Source of the DNA: Acidobacteria bacterium Ga0074141 | Lineage (GTDB): Bacteria > Acidobacteriota > Blastocatellia > Pyrinomonadales > Pyrinomonadaceae | Assembly (NCBI GenBank): GCA_001464665.1 | Contig: LNDP01000023.1 | Span: 1 to 64,000 of the forward strand | Reading direction: 5' to 3' | Length of the DNA: 64,000 nt | Shown here: piece after piece, positions 1 through 10,696 of the stretch | How the letters are laid out: every line of letters begins with the position of its first letter | How positions within the stretch are numbered: position 1 is the first letter of the stretch | Translations under genes and position numbers: made by a program | The notes under the pieces: generated by a model | What the model saw: the letters and a program-made list of their open reading frames with translations, nothing else | The model's database searches: none | Told to the model about the DNA's origin: nothing

Positions 1-512
<512 letters not shown>

Positions 513-557
513 CTTTTCTCCTCAAGTTTTGATGCCGCCCGCAGGCGGAACTCTAAA

Positions 558-2654
558 CTAACTACTTGCTCCCTTTACTTTCGCGATGATCTCCTCGGCG
601 ACGTTCCTCGGAGCCTCGGCATAACGCTCAAAGTGCATGCTCGAGGTCGCCCGTCCCTGGGTGGCCGAACGAAGGTCGGTCGTATAGCCGAACATCTCTG
701 AAAGCGGGACGAAGGCCGTAACGACCGAGACATTGCCCGGACGCGGTTCCATCTTTTCGATCTGGCCGCGGCGGCGATTTAGGTCGCCATTGACCGCACC
801 CATATATTCTTCCGGCGTTACCACCTCGACCTTCATGATCGGCTCGAGCAGGACCGGCTTGGCCTTTTTCACTGCGTCCTGAAACGCAAGCGAACCGGCG
901 ATGTGGAATGAACGTTCATCCGAGTCAACTTCGTGATACGAACCGAAAACGAGCCTCGCCTTGATATCAACAAGCTCATAGCCTGCAAGGTAACCGCGAC
1001 GCATCGCGTCCCTGATGCCTTCGGAGACCGGCTTGATGAACTGACGCGGGATCGCTCCGCCTGTGATCTTATCTTCGAAAACAAAGCCTTCGCCCGGTGC
1101 GGGTTCGATCTCAAGCTCGACGTGGCCAAACTGGCCGCGGCCGCCGGACTGCTTCTTAAAGATCTCTTTGCCCGGAGCTCCCATCGTAATGGTCTCGCGG
1201 TAGGCAACCTGCGGTTTACCGACATTCGCCTCGACGCTGAACTCGCGCTTCATGCGGTCAACGATGATCTCAAGGTGAAGTTCGCCCATGCCGGCGATGA
1301 TGGTCTGGCCCGTTTCGTGGTCGGTCGAAACCTGGAACGAAGGGTCTTCCTGAGCAAGGCGGTTAAGTGCGATGCCCATTTTATCCTGGTCGGCACGTGT
1401 TTTCGGTTCAACCGCAACACGAACGACCGGATCAGGGAATTCCATCGATTCGAGGATGATCTGTTTCGTCTCGTCCGAGATGGTGTCGCCCGTCGTGACG
1501 TTCTTCATGCCGCCGATCGCGACGATCTCGCCTGCCGATGCGGTTTCGACGTCCTCACGCTTGTTGGCGTGCATCAGCATCAAACGGCCGACACGCTCTT
1601 TCGTGTTCTTGATCGTGTTGTAAACGTAAGAGCCAGAACTGACGGTACCTGAATAGATGCGGACAAAAGCGAGCTGGCCAAGGTGCTTATCGGCCATCAG
1701 CTTGAACACGAGGCCCGAGAACGGTGCCTTCGGGTCTGCCGGACGCGGCTCAGCCTCATCGGTCTTGGGGTTAATTCCTTCGACGGCCTCAATATCCAGC
1801 GGGCTCGGGAGAAAATCGACGACGGCATCGAGTAGCGTCTGAACGCCCTTGTTCTTAAATGCCGAACCGGTAACGACCGGAACGATCTTGAGCTCGAGCG
1901 TGCCCTTACGAAGCCCCTTGCGGATCTCGTCGGCGGTGACTTCCTCGCCTTCGAGGTACTTCATCATCAGCTCGTCATCAATGCCGGAAACGGCTTCGAC
2001 AAGCTTTTCACGCCAAGCTTTTGCTGAATCGACGAGATCGGCCGGTATGTCGATAACTTCGTACTCGGCACCCTTGGACTCATCGTTCCAGATAAGGCCC
2101 TTCATTTCGATCAGGTCGATAACTCCCTTGAGCTGATCTTCTAAGCCGATCGGGATCTGAAGTGCGACGGCATTTGCACCGAGGCGGGTAAGGATCGAAT
2201 CAAAACTGCGTTCAAACGAGGCACCTGCACGGTCGAGCTTATTGATGAAGCAAAGACGCGGGACCTTATATTTATCAGCCTGACGCCAAACTGTCTCGGA
2301 TTGCGGTTCGACACCGGCAACGCCGTCAAACACGGCGACCGCTCCGTCAAGAACACGCAGCGAACGCTCGACCTCCATCGTAAAATCTACGTGGCCCGGC
2401 GTATCAATAATGTTGATGCGGTGCTCAACGCCATTTCGCTTCCAGAAACAGGTCGTGGCCGCGGACGTAATGGTGATGCCGCGTTCCTGCTCCTGCTCCA
2501 TCCAGTCCATCGTCGCGGTGCCTTCGTGGACCTCGCCGATCTTGTGCGAAACGCCCGTATAGAAAAGGACGCGCTCGGTCGTCGTGGTCTTGCCCGCATC
2601 GATGTGGGCCATGATCCCGATGTTTCTAAATTTGTCTAAGCTAATGTTAGCCAT
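558..2654 (-). CDS. fusA: Elongation factor G
   Basis: Translocase GTPase of protein synthesis, 698 residues, a normal length. G1 ([13 protein letters not shown]), G3 (DTPGH) and G4 (NKLD) are intact, followed by domains II-V with the conserved YRETI and [14 protein letters not shown] segments. I start at 2654 ([17 protein letters not shown]), the canonical EF-G start. The longer reading frame beginning at 2705 only adds a translation of the heptanucleotide repeat lying between rpsG and fusA. No clear Shine-Dalgarno sequence precedes 2654, since the repeat occupies that space, so initiation may depend on coupling or on a leaderless-like context. Third gene of the str operon. Confidence 0.98.
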   Translation of the reverse strand: MANISLDKFRNIGIMAHIDAGKTTTTERVLFYTGVSHKIGEVHEGTATMDWMEQEQERGITITSAATTCFWKRNGVEHRINIIDTPGHVDFTMEVERSLRVLDGAVAVFDGVAGVEPQSETVWRQADKYKVPRLCFINKLDRAGASFERSFDSILTRLGANAVALQIPIGLEDQLKGVIDLIEMKGLIWNDESKGAEYEVIDIPADLVDSAKAWREKLVEAVSGIDDELMMKYLEGEEVTADEIRKGLRKGTLELKIVPVVTGSAFKNKGVQTLLDAVVDFLPSPLDIEAVEGINPKTDEAEPRPADPKAPFSGLVFKLMADKHLGQLAFVRIYSGTVSSGSYVYNTIKNTKERVGRLMLMHANKREDVETASAGEIVAIGGMKNVTTGDTISDETKQIILESMEFPDPVVRVAVEPKTRADQDKMGIALNRLAQEDPSFQVSTDHETGQTIIAGMGELHLEIIVDRMKREFSVEANVGKPQVAYRETITMGAPGKEIFKKQSGGRGQFGHVELEIEPAPGEGFVFEDKITGGAIPRQFIKPVSEGIRDAMRRGYLAGYELVDIKARLVFGSYHEVDSDERSFHIAGSLAFQDAVKKAKPVLLEPIMKVEVVTPEEYMGAVNGDLNRRRGQIEKMEPRPGNVSVVTAFVPLSEMFGYTTDLRSATQGRATSSMHFERYAEAPRNVAEEIIAKVKGASS

Positions 2655-2660
2655 ATATCT

Positions 2661-2718
2661 AGTGACGAGTGAACAGTGACAAGTGACAAGCGAACAACTC
2701 GTCACTCGTCACTCGTCC
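2661..2718. repeat. Heptanucleotide repeat block between rpsG and fusA
   Basis: Seven-base units run in register: GTGACGA, GTGAACA, GTGACAA twice, GCGAACA, then the complementary ACTCGTC three times. The two halves are inverted relative to each other and could fold into a hairpin. The block fills almost all of the gap between the rpsG stop and the fusA start. Confidence 0.85.
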
Positions 2719-2725
2719 CTATTGC

Positions 2726-3202
<477 letters not shown>

Positions 3203-3204
3203 TT

Positions 3205-3277
3205 AGTAAGCAGTTAGCCGTGAGCCGTAAGCAGTAATTCCGAAATTCGGCTCACTGCTCGCTGCTCACCGCTCACT
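3205..3277. repeat. Heptanucleotide palindromic repeat between rpsL and rpsG
   Basis: Units of seven bases with the pattern GTNAGCN (GTAAGCA, GTTAGCC, GTGAGCC, GTAAGCA) are followed, after a central AATTCCGAAATT, by complementary CTGCTCG, CTGCTCA and CCGCTCA units. The whole block forms an imperfect inverted repeat about 73 bases long that touches the rpsL stop codon. Confidence 0.85.
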
Positions 3278-3657
3278 TATTTCGCTCCCTTCGGACGCTT
3301 CGCACCGTACTTCGAACGGGCCTGATTGCGGTTGGCGACGCCTGAGGCATCGAGCGTTCCGCGAATGACGTGATAACGCACACCCGGAAGATCCTTTACA
3401 CGGCCGCCGCGGATGAGCACGATCGAGTGCTCCTGCAGGTTGTGGCCGATACCCGGAATGTAGGTCGTCACCTCGATCTGGTTTGTAAGGCGTACACGTG
3501 CGACCTTACGAAGTGCCGAGTTCGGCTTCTTCGGTGTCGAGGTGTAAACACGCGTGCAAACTCCACGCTTCTGCGGGTTAGCCTGCAGAGCGGGGCTGGC
3601 CGTTTTGTACTTGACCCTCTGGCGTCCTTTGCGAACCAATTGATTAATAGTCGGCAT
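3277..3657 (-). CDS. rpsL: 30S ribosomal protein S12
   Basis: Decoding-centre protein, 126 residues. It carries [17 protein letters not shown] (the lysine equivalent to Lys42) and [13 protein letters not shown] (Lys87 and Asp88 equivalents, the latter the methylthiolation site). Both lysines are present, so the sequence gives no sign of the classical streptomycin-resistance substitutions. First gene of the str operon, downstream of the long leader. The start at 3657 ([12 protein letters not shown]) is the standard one. Confidence 0.98.
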   Translation of the reverse strand: MPTINQLVRKGRQRVKYKTASPALQANPQKRGVCTRVYTSTPKKPNSALRKVARVRLTNQIEVTTYIPGIGHNLQEHSIVLIRGGRVKDLPGVRYHVIRGTLDASGVANRNQARSKYGAKRPKGAK

Positions 3658-4103
3658 AATTCACGTTTGCGTAAGCCCGCACGTAAGTAAGGGCGGAACT
3701 CGCAAGTTGAATGAACGGACCTTACTGACTGGCCCCGTGCATTCTCATTATTTTCAAATCAAGTTGAATGAACCGCCCTTACCTTACGTGCGGGCTTGTG
3801 CATTCGCCTCTATTTAAAAAGACGAAAGCAATCCGTTACCTGACTCTTGCCGAAACCTGTTCGGCAGTTAGCTCAAGCAGCCAATGCTGATTGAATTAAG
3901 GTGATAGCTATGTCCCAAGAAAGCCCGTCTTTGCTGTAGCGTGGCAAATGAAGAGCGGTTCTAAAACCCGCAAAGATCCCCAGGCATCGTTGGTTCGATG
4001 CCGTTTACGCAACACTTCCTGACCTGGCTTTCAAACATTCCTGCTCAGCAGACGTAGTCACGAACTGCTAAACCGCCCAGACCGTCAAAGTCCGAAACTC
4101 TAG
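3658..4103 (-). promoter_or_regulatory. Long 5' leader of the str operon
   Basis: About 440 bases separate the promoter at 4104-4132 from rpsL, with no supportable gene on either strand. The leader contains two perfect small hairpins, at 3983-4002 (GGCATCG stem) and 3849-3867 (TGCCGA stem), and the 3668-3803 inverted repeat nearer rpsL. Whether these form an attenuator or ribosomal-protein binding site cannot be told from sequence alone. Confidence 0.5.
3668..3812. repeat. Inverted-repeat element upstream of rpsL
   Basis: The left arm (about 3668-3696) and right arm (about 3774-3803) share AAGCCCGCACGTAA next to GTAAGGGCGG in opposite orientation, with one inserted base. Inside lies a direct repeat of AAGTTGAATGAAC at about 3704 and 3761, each followed later by GTGCATTC. 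A shorter related segment (CGCCCTCCCTTACGGTCGGG) occurs near 40234, so this is probably a dispersed intergenic repeat. Confidence 0.7.
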
Positions 4104-4132
4104 ATACTATGATTTTGGGAAATTGGTGTCAA
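4104..4132 (-). promoter_or_regulatory. Sigma-70-type promoter of the str operon
   Basis: On the minus strand TTGACA (4127-4132) is followed by exactly 17 bases and TAGTAT (4104-4109). The -35 is a full consensus match and the -10 matches at four of six. It points towards rpsL, with the start site expected near 4097. Confidence 0.75.
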
Positions 4133-4147
4133 GTCCAAACAGGGTTG

Positions 4148-4981
4148 TTAGTTTGCGGAGTCTAGTTCAAGGGAAAAATCAAGAGTATAATGGCCTTCGC
4201 CCATTACGACTCGGCGCTGGTTGCTGCTAAGTCCCTCGTCGTCAAATCTGTTTGGATATGTAGTGAACCCACTGTGGTACCGGTCACCAAGCTTCCAGCC
4301 TTCCGGCGTTTCAAATTCGACATGATATTCACCATGTGGGAGGTCGTAAATCTCGAAGTAGCCAAATTCATTTAGGCGAACAATAAACGATAGGTTCATT
4401 CCTGTGATCTTTATCCGCATTCCAACCACGTTAGGGGGATCCGGCCCTAATTCCATCAGTCTTCCCGAAAGTCGATTTTTCCCGATATATTTTTCAAAAC
4501 TTTCCAAGAATGCAAGATCATGGCGTGATTTGATCACGTCACCAGACCGCCCGCAGAAACTTACGCTAGTCGTCAATTCCTTCGTGTCTTTCCACTTCCT
4601 CGTTTCTGGAACATAAATGTACCGCGGTTGAGGCTTTCCCAAATAGAACAGCCACGTCTGACCGACGAATGACTGTCCAAAGGTATAAGCGCAGCTTACG
4701 CCATCGCCATTGGAAATGGTGAACCGGTCGCCCGCCTTGAGATTCCCCTTATATACCTTCTCGACCACCACCACAGTAGATCCCGAGTCTTGAGCCAGAA
4801 CATCTTCTTCACGCGGATTCGGAGCGGGGCTATCCACGATCCGTCCGATAAGTACATTCTCAGAAGAATTGAACTCTTTGTCCTGTGCCTGACGCTCTAT
4901 ACAGGAGCAGGCGAAAGCGTCCATTGGCGCCGAAAGGAAAAGTAATGAAGCAAAGATCGTAGTTAAAAGCCCGGTTCTCAT
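4148..4981 (-). CDS. Secreted TIMP/NTR-like protein with C-terminal beta domain
   Basis: 277 residues. The N-terminal signal peptide ends in DAFA and the mature chain would begin CSCIERQ. A mature N-terminus with a Cys-x-Cys pair is the hallmark of the netrin-like/TIMP fold, and further cysteines (VSCAYTF, VSFCGRSG) could supply partner disulfides. The C-terminal third (VGMRIKITGMN...GYFEIYDLPHGEYHVEFETPEGW) looks like a carboxypeptidase-regulatory or SpaA-like beta sandwich. Bacterial relatives are mostly uncharacterised, and metalloprotease inhibition is only a structural suggestion. A lipoprotein is possible because Cys follows the cleavage site, but AFAC is a poor lipobox. It lies 216 bases downstream of sucD and its own promoter was not identified. 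Confidence 0.7.
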   Translation of the reverse strand: MRTGLLTTIFASLLFLSAPMDAFACSCIERQAQDKEFNSSENVLIGRIVDSPAPNPREEDVLAQDSGSTVVVVEKVYKGNLKAGDRFTISNGDGVSCAYTFGQSFVGQTWLFYLGKPQPRYIYVPETRKWKDTKELTTSVSFCGRSGDVIKSRHDLAFLESFEKYIGKNRLSGRLMELGPDPPNVVGMRIKITGMNLSFIVRLNEFGYFEIYDLPHGEYHVEFETPEGWKLGDRYHSGFTTYPNRFDDEGLSSNQRRVVMGEGHYTLDFSLELDSAN

Positions 4982-5089
4982 TTGGTTTGCACCTTTGGAG
5001 TAGCTTACGCCAAAGGCGGGCTTTGTGACAAGATTTTTCTAGAAAGGCAGGGTATGCGGAATTTACGTTTCACTTCTGTGGATTCTGGG

Positions 5090-5152
5090 TCGCCGGCCGG
5101 TGATTAATCGGTCGGGACCACAGAACTCACAGATGGAAGACACAGAAGGCTG
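5090..5152. repeat. Small repeat with TTCTGTG/CACAGAA units
   Basis: The gap between sucD and the 4148-4981 gene holds TTCTGTG and complementary CACAGAA or CACAGAT units around a GGCCGG core, a degenerate inverted arrangement like the heptamer blocks elsewhere in the window. The unit register is weaker here. Confidence 0.4.
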
Positions 5153-5197
5153 CCACATGGGCAGTCCCTGGAAAGTCAATTGATTGTAGTCCGGTGG

Positions 5198-6082
<885 letters not shown>

Positions 6083-6126
6083 AATGCAATTCTCCTGCTA
6101 AGCAAACTCATTTAAAACAAAAAATC

Positions 6127-6132
6127 AGTATA
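6127..6132 (-). promoter_or_regulatory. Possible -10 element for sucD
   Basis: TATACT on the minus strand lies about 45 bases upstream of the sucD start. No good -35 hexamer stands at the normal spacing, so this is tentative. Confidence 0.3.
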
Positions 6133-6356
6133 GCACGACCGCCATTTTGTTACACAAACCCTGATGACCGGCCTTGCAACGCGGAAAAGGAATTTACAGG
6201 AAACCGATCACGTATAGGTAAATGCTTTTTACCAAAATTTAACATGGACAAACACCTAATGTTTTTGCTATTTTGTATATGAAGCAATTTTGCTTCAATT
6301 CTCCCATCCCGGTCACGCTCTCACTCAGCAAGCCAATAGTTTGAGGTATATCCGCG

Positions 6357-7322
6357 ATGAACAAATTTTTCCATCCGATGAGGATCTCTGCATTCTCTCG
6401 CAAAATCGCCCTTTCTTTCGCCTGCGTTATTATTTTCGCAGTTTCCGCAATTGGTCAAACAACGACCTTTGCCCAGTTTCTCGAGCAGTTCGGAACACAG
6501 GATTTCGTTGTTGTTAACAACGGGTCGAACGCGACTCTTTCTCATGTGCCGGGAGGTTCGCCGGTTTTCTTTATTTATCAGAACATTGCCGGACTGCCTC
6601 CGTCACTTCAGGGCATTCAGTTTGCACGCCTCTATGTAACAACAACGACGACGCTGCCCGGCAATTCGAGCGGCGGCACCGTCAACCAGCCTCTCAATCA
6701 GGTGACGATCATCGAGGTCATCCGGGACACGCCCGCACCTCCCGGAACAGGCGGCGGCGACCGAACCAATTTGCTGACCGCAGTGTTTTCGCCAAACGTG
6801 CAAAACCCATTGATGACGGGATCTGACGGCGGAAACGCGGCGAATATCTCCGCAACCACGCCGGATCACACGGTCGTTTATGGGTCGCATTTCCTTTCGT
6901 TTGCGGCAACTACACAGCGAAATCTCGCTTTTAGCTTCTCCTCCGTTTCGCCAAGTTTTTCACTTGGAGCCGGTAGCTTTCTGCAAGGAATGACTGCGGC
7001 TGCCTCCGGAACCTTCGCTTCCAGTCCTGTACCGATCTATGCAGTGCCTTCGTCGGCCGGTGTTTCGATTGCGGGCAGAGTTTTAGATAGTTCGGGACGC
7101 GGCATCAGCAATGCCGAGGTCGTGCTTGTCGATCAAGAGGGAGCAAGCCACATCTTAAGAACGAGCTCGTTTGGACACTTTGAATTCGAAGGGCTTGCGG
7201 CCGGTCAATCGGTTATTGTGACGGTAAATTCGAAGCGCCATCGATTTGAGACCCGCTTCGTCGAACTCAACGACAACATCGACGGTCTCGACATCACTCC
7301 GATCGACGATGGGTCGAGATAG
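6357..7322 (+). CDS. Secreted protein with C-terminal carboxypeptidase-regulatory-like domain
   Basis: 321 residues. A signal peptide (KIALSFACVIIFAVSAIGQ) is followed by about 200 residues I do not recognise, rich in Thr, Ser and Asn, then from about residue 235 a beta domain (VSIAGRVLDSSGRGISNAEVVLVDQEG...SSFGHFEFEGLAAGQSVIVTV) typical of CarboxypepD_reg modules. The start at 6357 has GAGGT ten bases upstream; an alternative Met lies seven residues in. It is divergent from sucD and stands alone before the permease genes. Probably exported to the periplasm or surface; function unknown. Confidence 0.75.
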   Translation: MNKFFHPMRISAFSRKIALSFACVIIFAVSAIGQTTTFAQFLEQFGTQDFVVVNNGSNATLSHVPGGSPVFFIYQNIAGLPPSLQGIQFARLYVTTTTTLPGNSSGGTVNQPLNQVTIIEVIRDTPAPPGTGGGDRTNLLTAVFSPNVQNPLMTGSDGGNAANISATTPDHTVVYGSHFLSFAATTQRNLAFSFSSVSPSFSLGAGSFLQGMTAAASGTFASSPVPIYAVPSSAGVSIAGRVLDSSGRGISNAEVVLVDQEGASHILRTSSFGHFEFEGLAAGQSVIVTVNSKRHRFETRFVELNDNIDGLDITPIDDGSR

Positions 7323-7458
7323 GTGAACTCAACCATGAGGATTCGGAGGCTGTCTGAAAAGGCGGCCTCTTTTTTTGTCGCAAATTCCCGAACCTTTTTG
7401 AACGAACTGACGTTATACATTGCGATAGACATCCGGATCAACAGAAAAGGCCGACACG

Positions 7459-8703
7459 ATGAGGCAGCTATATTCCTTTTATTTCGACGCTTTTTGGATC
7501 GCACTGAAATCGATCCTTGAGCACAAGCTTCGGGCCTTGCTGACGCTCGTCGGCATCATTATTGGTGTGGCGGCGGTGATCGTGGTCGGGGCGTCGATCG
7601 CGGGCCTGAAGACCTACGTGATCGACCAGGTCTCCAAGGTGCTCGGCTCGAACCACTTCATGATAACCCGGATGGCGAGCATGGGCGACATGTCCGATGA
7701 AGAATATGAACGAAAGAATCGCCGGAACAAGGACGTAACCTGGGAAGAATACGAGTATATTCGCGACAATTGCCGGCTCTGCAGCTACGTTGGTGCTCAG
7801 ATGAACGCCGGGTCCGACCTGCAGGTCGGGACGATCGAAATGCCTTCGGTTCGCATAATGGGCGTGACCGACAATATGTATGAGATCGAGGACAAGACGT
7901 TAACGGCCGGACGATTTTTCTCAAAGGAGGAGGTCGAGCGTTCAGCTCGAGTCGCCGTTATCGGTTCGGACGTCGTCGAACGCTTCTTTGAATTCAAATC
8001 GCCGATCGGGGAGGAGATCCGCATTCGCGGGGTCCCGGTGACAATAATTGGCGTCGAGCAGAAACGCGGCTCGTTCTTCGGGCAATCGCAGGACCGGCAC
8101 CTTTATATCCCGATCACGCTGCACAACCAGATATTTAACCGAACCGGCGGAATTCAGGTCCACGGCAAGACCATCGAGAAAGAGACCTTCAAGCCGGCGA
8201 TCGACGAAGCCCATCTGCTGCTCCGAAACAAGCGAAAACTTCTCGGTTCCGAGGAAGACACGTTCAGCGTCGTCAATGTAGATGAGTTCAATTCGACGAT
8301 GGACCAGGTAACGAATGCCATCGCAGCGGTCGTTATTCCTATAACGCTGATCATTCTCGTCGTCGGCGGAATTGTTGTGATGAACATAATGCTGGTCTCG
8401 GTGACGGAGCGGACATTCGAGGTCGGGCTTCGCAAGGCGATCGGTGCTACGCGAAACCAGATAATGCTGCAGTTCCTGATCGAATCGGCTTTGCTGTGCG
8501 TTGTCGGCGGTCTGCTCGGACTGCTGCTTGCGGTCGCGGCGACGCAGCTCGTCGGATACTTGCTCAGTATGACAATGACGATAACGCCATTTTACGTCCT
8601 GCTCTCGATCGCCGTCTCAAGCATCATCGGAATTCTCGCGGGGCTTTATCCGGCATGGAAGGCTTCAAGGCTCGACCCGATCGTAGCCCTGACGAAGAAC
8701 TAA
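7459..8703 (+). CDS. ABC transporter permease, MacB/FtsX type (first of pair)
   Basis: 414 residues. One N-terminal transmembrane helix (LLTLVGIIIGVAAVIVVGASI), a large periplasmic domain (about residues 50-280) of the MacB core type, then three C-terminal helices with the FtsX signature ([34 protein letters not shown]). MacB-type proteins couple ATP hydrolysis to periplasmic mechanical work such as efflux or lipoprotein release. It ends four bases before the start of a second similar permease, so the two surely form one transcript and probably one heterodimer. No ATPase gene is adjacent. Confidence 0.93.
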   Translation: MRQLYSFYFDAFWIALKSILEHKLRALLTLVGIIIGVAAVIVVGASIAGLKTYVIDQVSKVLGSNHFMITRMASMGDMSDEEYERKNRRNKDVTWEEYEYIRDNCRLCSYVGAQMNAGSDLQVGTIEMPSVRIMGVTDNMYEIEDKTLTAGRFFSKEEVERSARVAVIGSDVVERFFEFKSPIGEEIRIRGVPVTIIGVEQKRGSFFGQSQDRHLYIPITLHNQIFNRTGGIQVHGKTIEKETFKPAIDEAHLLLRNKRKLLGSEEDTFSVVNVDEFNSTMDQVTNAIAAVVIPITLIILVVGGIVVMNIMLVSVTERTFEVGLRKAIGATRNQIMLQFLIESALLCVVGGLLGLLLAVAATQLVGYLLSMTMTITPFYVLLSIAVSSIIGILAGLYPAWKASRLDPIVALTKN

Positions 8704-8707
8704 GCGT

Positions 8708-9973
8708 ATGAGTATCTCAGCATCATTACCGATCGAAGTTTTGAAGATGGCCTATGACAGCGTCATGGGCAACAAATTTCGCTCATTTCTAACGATACTC
8801 GGCATTGTGGTCGGCATTTTGACGGCGATAGTCGTCGCTTCGATCCTGACCGGAATGAGGAGCAACATCGTTTCGATGTTTGAGGAGTACGGCACGAACA
8901 ACATCTATCTCTTTCACCTTTCGACCGGATTTGGCCCGAGCAATCGCGACGAACGGAACCGCAAGCCGCTGACGATCGATGACGCTAACGCTATCGTCGC
9001 TCAGTCTTCGACCATACAGGACGTGGCGACCGTTGCCGTCAATATCGGCTCGTGGGGAACGGGGTTTGACGACAACATGATCTACCGGGACAAGAATTAC
9101 CGGTGGGCACTGACCGATGGCGTTACGCCGAACTATGCAGATATTGCCAACGTCAGCATGCGGAACGGCCGCTGGCTGACCGAGCTTGATAATTTCGAAC
9201 GGCGAAACGTCCTCGTTGTCGGGATAGCCGCGGTCGAGGCATTATTTGACGGCGACCCCGACGAAGCCCTCGGCAAGACCATCCGAATGAACGGAATGTC
9301 GTGGGAGATCGTCGGCGTTCTGGAAAAGCGAAAGACGGGCTTTTTTGGCGAGAATGAAGAGGACCGGAAGATCTTTTTGCCGTTCCGCACGGCCCGCAAG
9401 GTCGCCCCGACCCGCGATGCCGTTCTGCACATTGCACAGGCAAAGAACGGAATGATCAAAGAGGCGGTCGAAGAGATCGAAGGCATTCTGCGCGTAAGGC
9501 GAGAGGTGAAATTCGGCGCTCCGAACGATTTTGACATCAAGACGGCCGACGACTTTATGCGGCAGTTTGACGGCATGCTCGCCGGCATTGGTGCCGCCGC
9601 GATCGCCATTTCGATGCTCGGCCTGCTGGTCGGCGGCATCGGCGTGATGAACATCATGCTCGTCTCCGTTACCGAACGCACTAAAGAGATCGGCATCCGC
9701 AAAGCGATCGGTGCGACGCGGTCCGCGATCGTCTTTCAGTTTCTATCTGAGGCGATGGCTCTCACGCTGCTCGGAGGCGTCATCGGGGTCGTACTGTCGC
9801 TCGCGATAAGTAATCTTTTGATGCTCCTTGTGCCCTCGATGCCGGCAACGGTCGAGCCCTGGATGATCATCACCTCGCTCACTGTCTCGGTCCTCATCGG
9901 ACTCGTCTTCGGCGTTCTCCCCGCGAGAAAAGCCGCCAAGCTCGACCCGATCGAAGCCCTGCGGTACGAATAA
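8708..9973 (+). CDS. ABC transporter permease, MacB/FtsX type (second of pair)
   Basis: 421 residues with the same plan as the preceding gene: an N-terminal helix ([21 protein letters not shown]), a periplasmic core domain, then three helices with [34 protein letters not shown]. It lies four bases after the first permease. Fusion to or adjacency with an ATPase is usual for MacB systems but is absent here. The nearest suitable ATPase in the window is the LolD/MacB-type protein at 57227-57919, and any pairing with it is only a guess. Confidence 0.93.
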   Translation: MSISASLPIEVLKMAYDSVMGNKFRSFLTILGIVVGILTAIVVASILTGMRSNIVSMFEEYGTNNIYLFHLSTGFGPSNRDERNRKPLTIDDANAIVAQSSTIQDVATVAVNIGSWGTGFDDNMIYRDKNYRWALTDGVTPNYADIANVSMRNGRWLTELDNFERRNVLVVGIAAVEALFDGDPDEALGKTIRMNGMSWEIVGVLEKRKTGFFGENEEDRKIFLPFRTARKVAPTRDAVLHIAQAKNGMIKEAVEEIEGILRVRREVKFGAPNDFDIKTADDFMRQFDGMLAGIGAAAIAISMLGLLVGGIGVMNIMLVSVTERTKEIGIRKAIGATRSAIVFQFLSEAMALTLLGGVIGVVLSLAISNLLMLLVPSMPATVEPWMIITSLTVSVLIGLVFGVLPARKAAKLDPIEALRYE

Positions 9974-9976
9974 GGA

Positions 9977-10453
9977 TCAGGGGCAGGAAACGCGGGTAAA
10001 TGGATAATCAATGCCGGCGGGCTTGCCGTCGTTCGTGCCCTCAATGCGGGCGGTGAGTTTTTCGCCCTCGCGGCGGTAGATGATGCGTTGCGGGAAGTCG
10101 TGTTCGGGGTTCTCGAAGATGGCTTCGGCGGCCGAGATCTTTACAAGCTTGAAGAATGTCTCAGCAGCGTTCTGAGAAGGCTTGGCGACATAGAAAACAT
10201 CACCGTCTTTTTCGATCAGGCGGGTGAACTCCCAATTGGCCAACTTCCCCGCCCGTACGGTCCGAGCCATCCCGAGCATTACGCCGCCGGCGGGCTTCAT
10301 CCACTGCTCGTTCACCACCCGTTCGCGGGCTTTGTCATTTATCTCCCAGCATCCTGCGAGCCAAGCAACATCAGCAACCCGCGGCTTCGACTGCCCAAAC
10401 GAAACCGCTGTTCCAAAAAGAACGACGAAAGAAACAACAAGCATCAGTTTCAT
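9977..10453 (-). CDS. Secreted DUF6265-like protein
   Basis: 158 residues: a signal peptide (MKLMLVVSFVVLFGTAVSFG) then a small domain beginning VADVAWLAGCWE and containing EQWMKPAGGVMLGMARTV and FENPEHDFPQRIIYRR. This matches my memory of the DUF6265 family, a calycin-like periplasmic domain of unknown function. It is convergent with the second permease gene, the two stop codons being three bases apart, so it belongs to a separate transcription unit. Confidence 0.8.
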   Translation of the reverse strand: MKLMLVVSFVVLFGTAVSFGQSKPRVADVAWLAGCWEINDKARERVVNEQWMKPAGGVMLGMARTVRAGKLANWEFTRLIEKDGDVFYVAKPSQNAAETFFKLVKISAAEAIFENPEHDFPQRIIYRREGEKLTARIEGTNDGKPAGIDYPFTRVSCP

Positions 10454-10493
10454 ACAAACCGCTTACAATTATTCATCCCAAAATCTTACTTAT

Positions 10494-10694
10494 GGATCTG
10501 AGTGGATCTGAGATCTGAAATTTCAGATCTGAGATCGAAAAGATTCGAATTACTTTCTTGTGTTCCCAAATTACTAATTATTAATTTCTAATTACTAATT
10601 AATAAATCCTGAACGCTTGTTCCTCATCTCTTGTAACTTGTTACTCGTCACTCATCACTCGTCACTCGTCACTCATCACTCGTCACTCGTCACT
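10494..10694. repeat. Composite heptanucleotide repeat region
   Basis: Three repeat types stand side by side: GATCTGA units with a perfect 20-base palindrome at 10511-10530; about five ACTAATT-type units at 10571-10605; and about seven CACTCGT/CACTCAT units at 10641-10694. The last block reaches the stop codon of the metallo-hydrolase gene at 10697. All keep a seven-base period. Confidence 0.85.
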
Positions 10695-10696
10695 AA

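Noticed and set aside
933-1652. 239-residue open frame on the plus strand opposite fusA
   Set aside because: Mirror of EF-G codons; no ribosome-binding site and no recognisable domain, while fusA is certain.
10571-10694. Possible CRISPR-like array in the ACTAATT/CACTCGT region
   Set aside because: Units are only seven bases and contiguous, with no unique spacers and no cas genes in the window.
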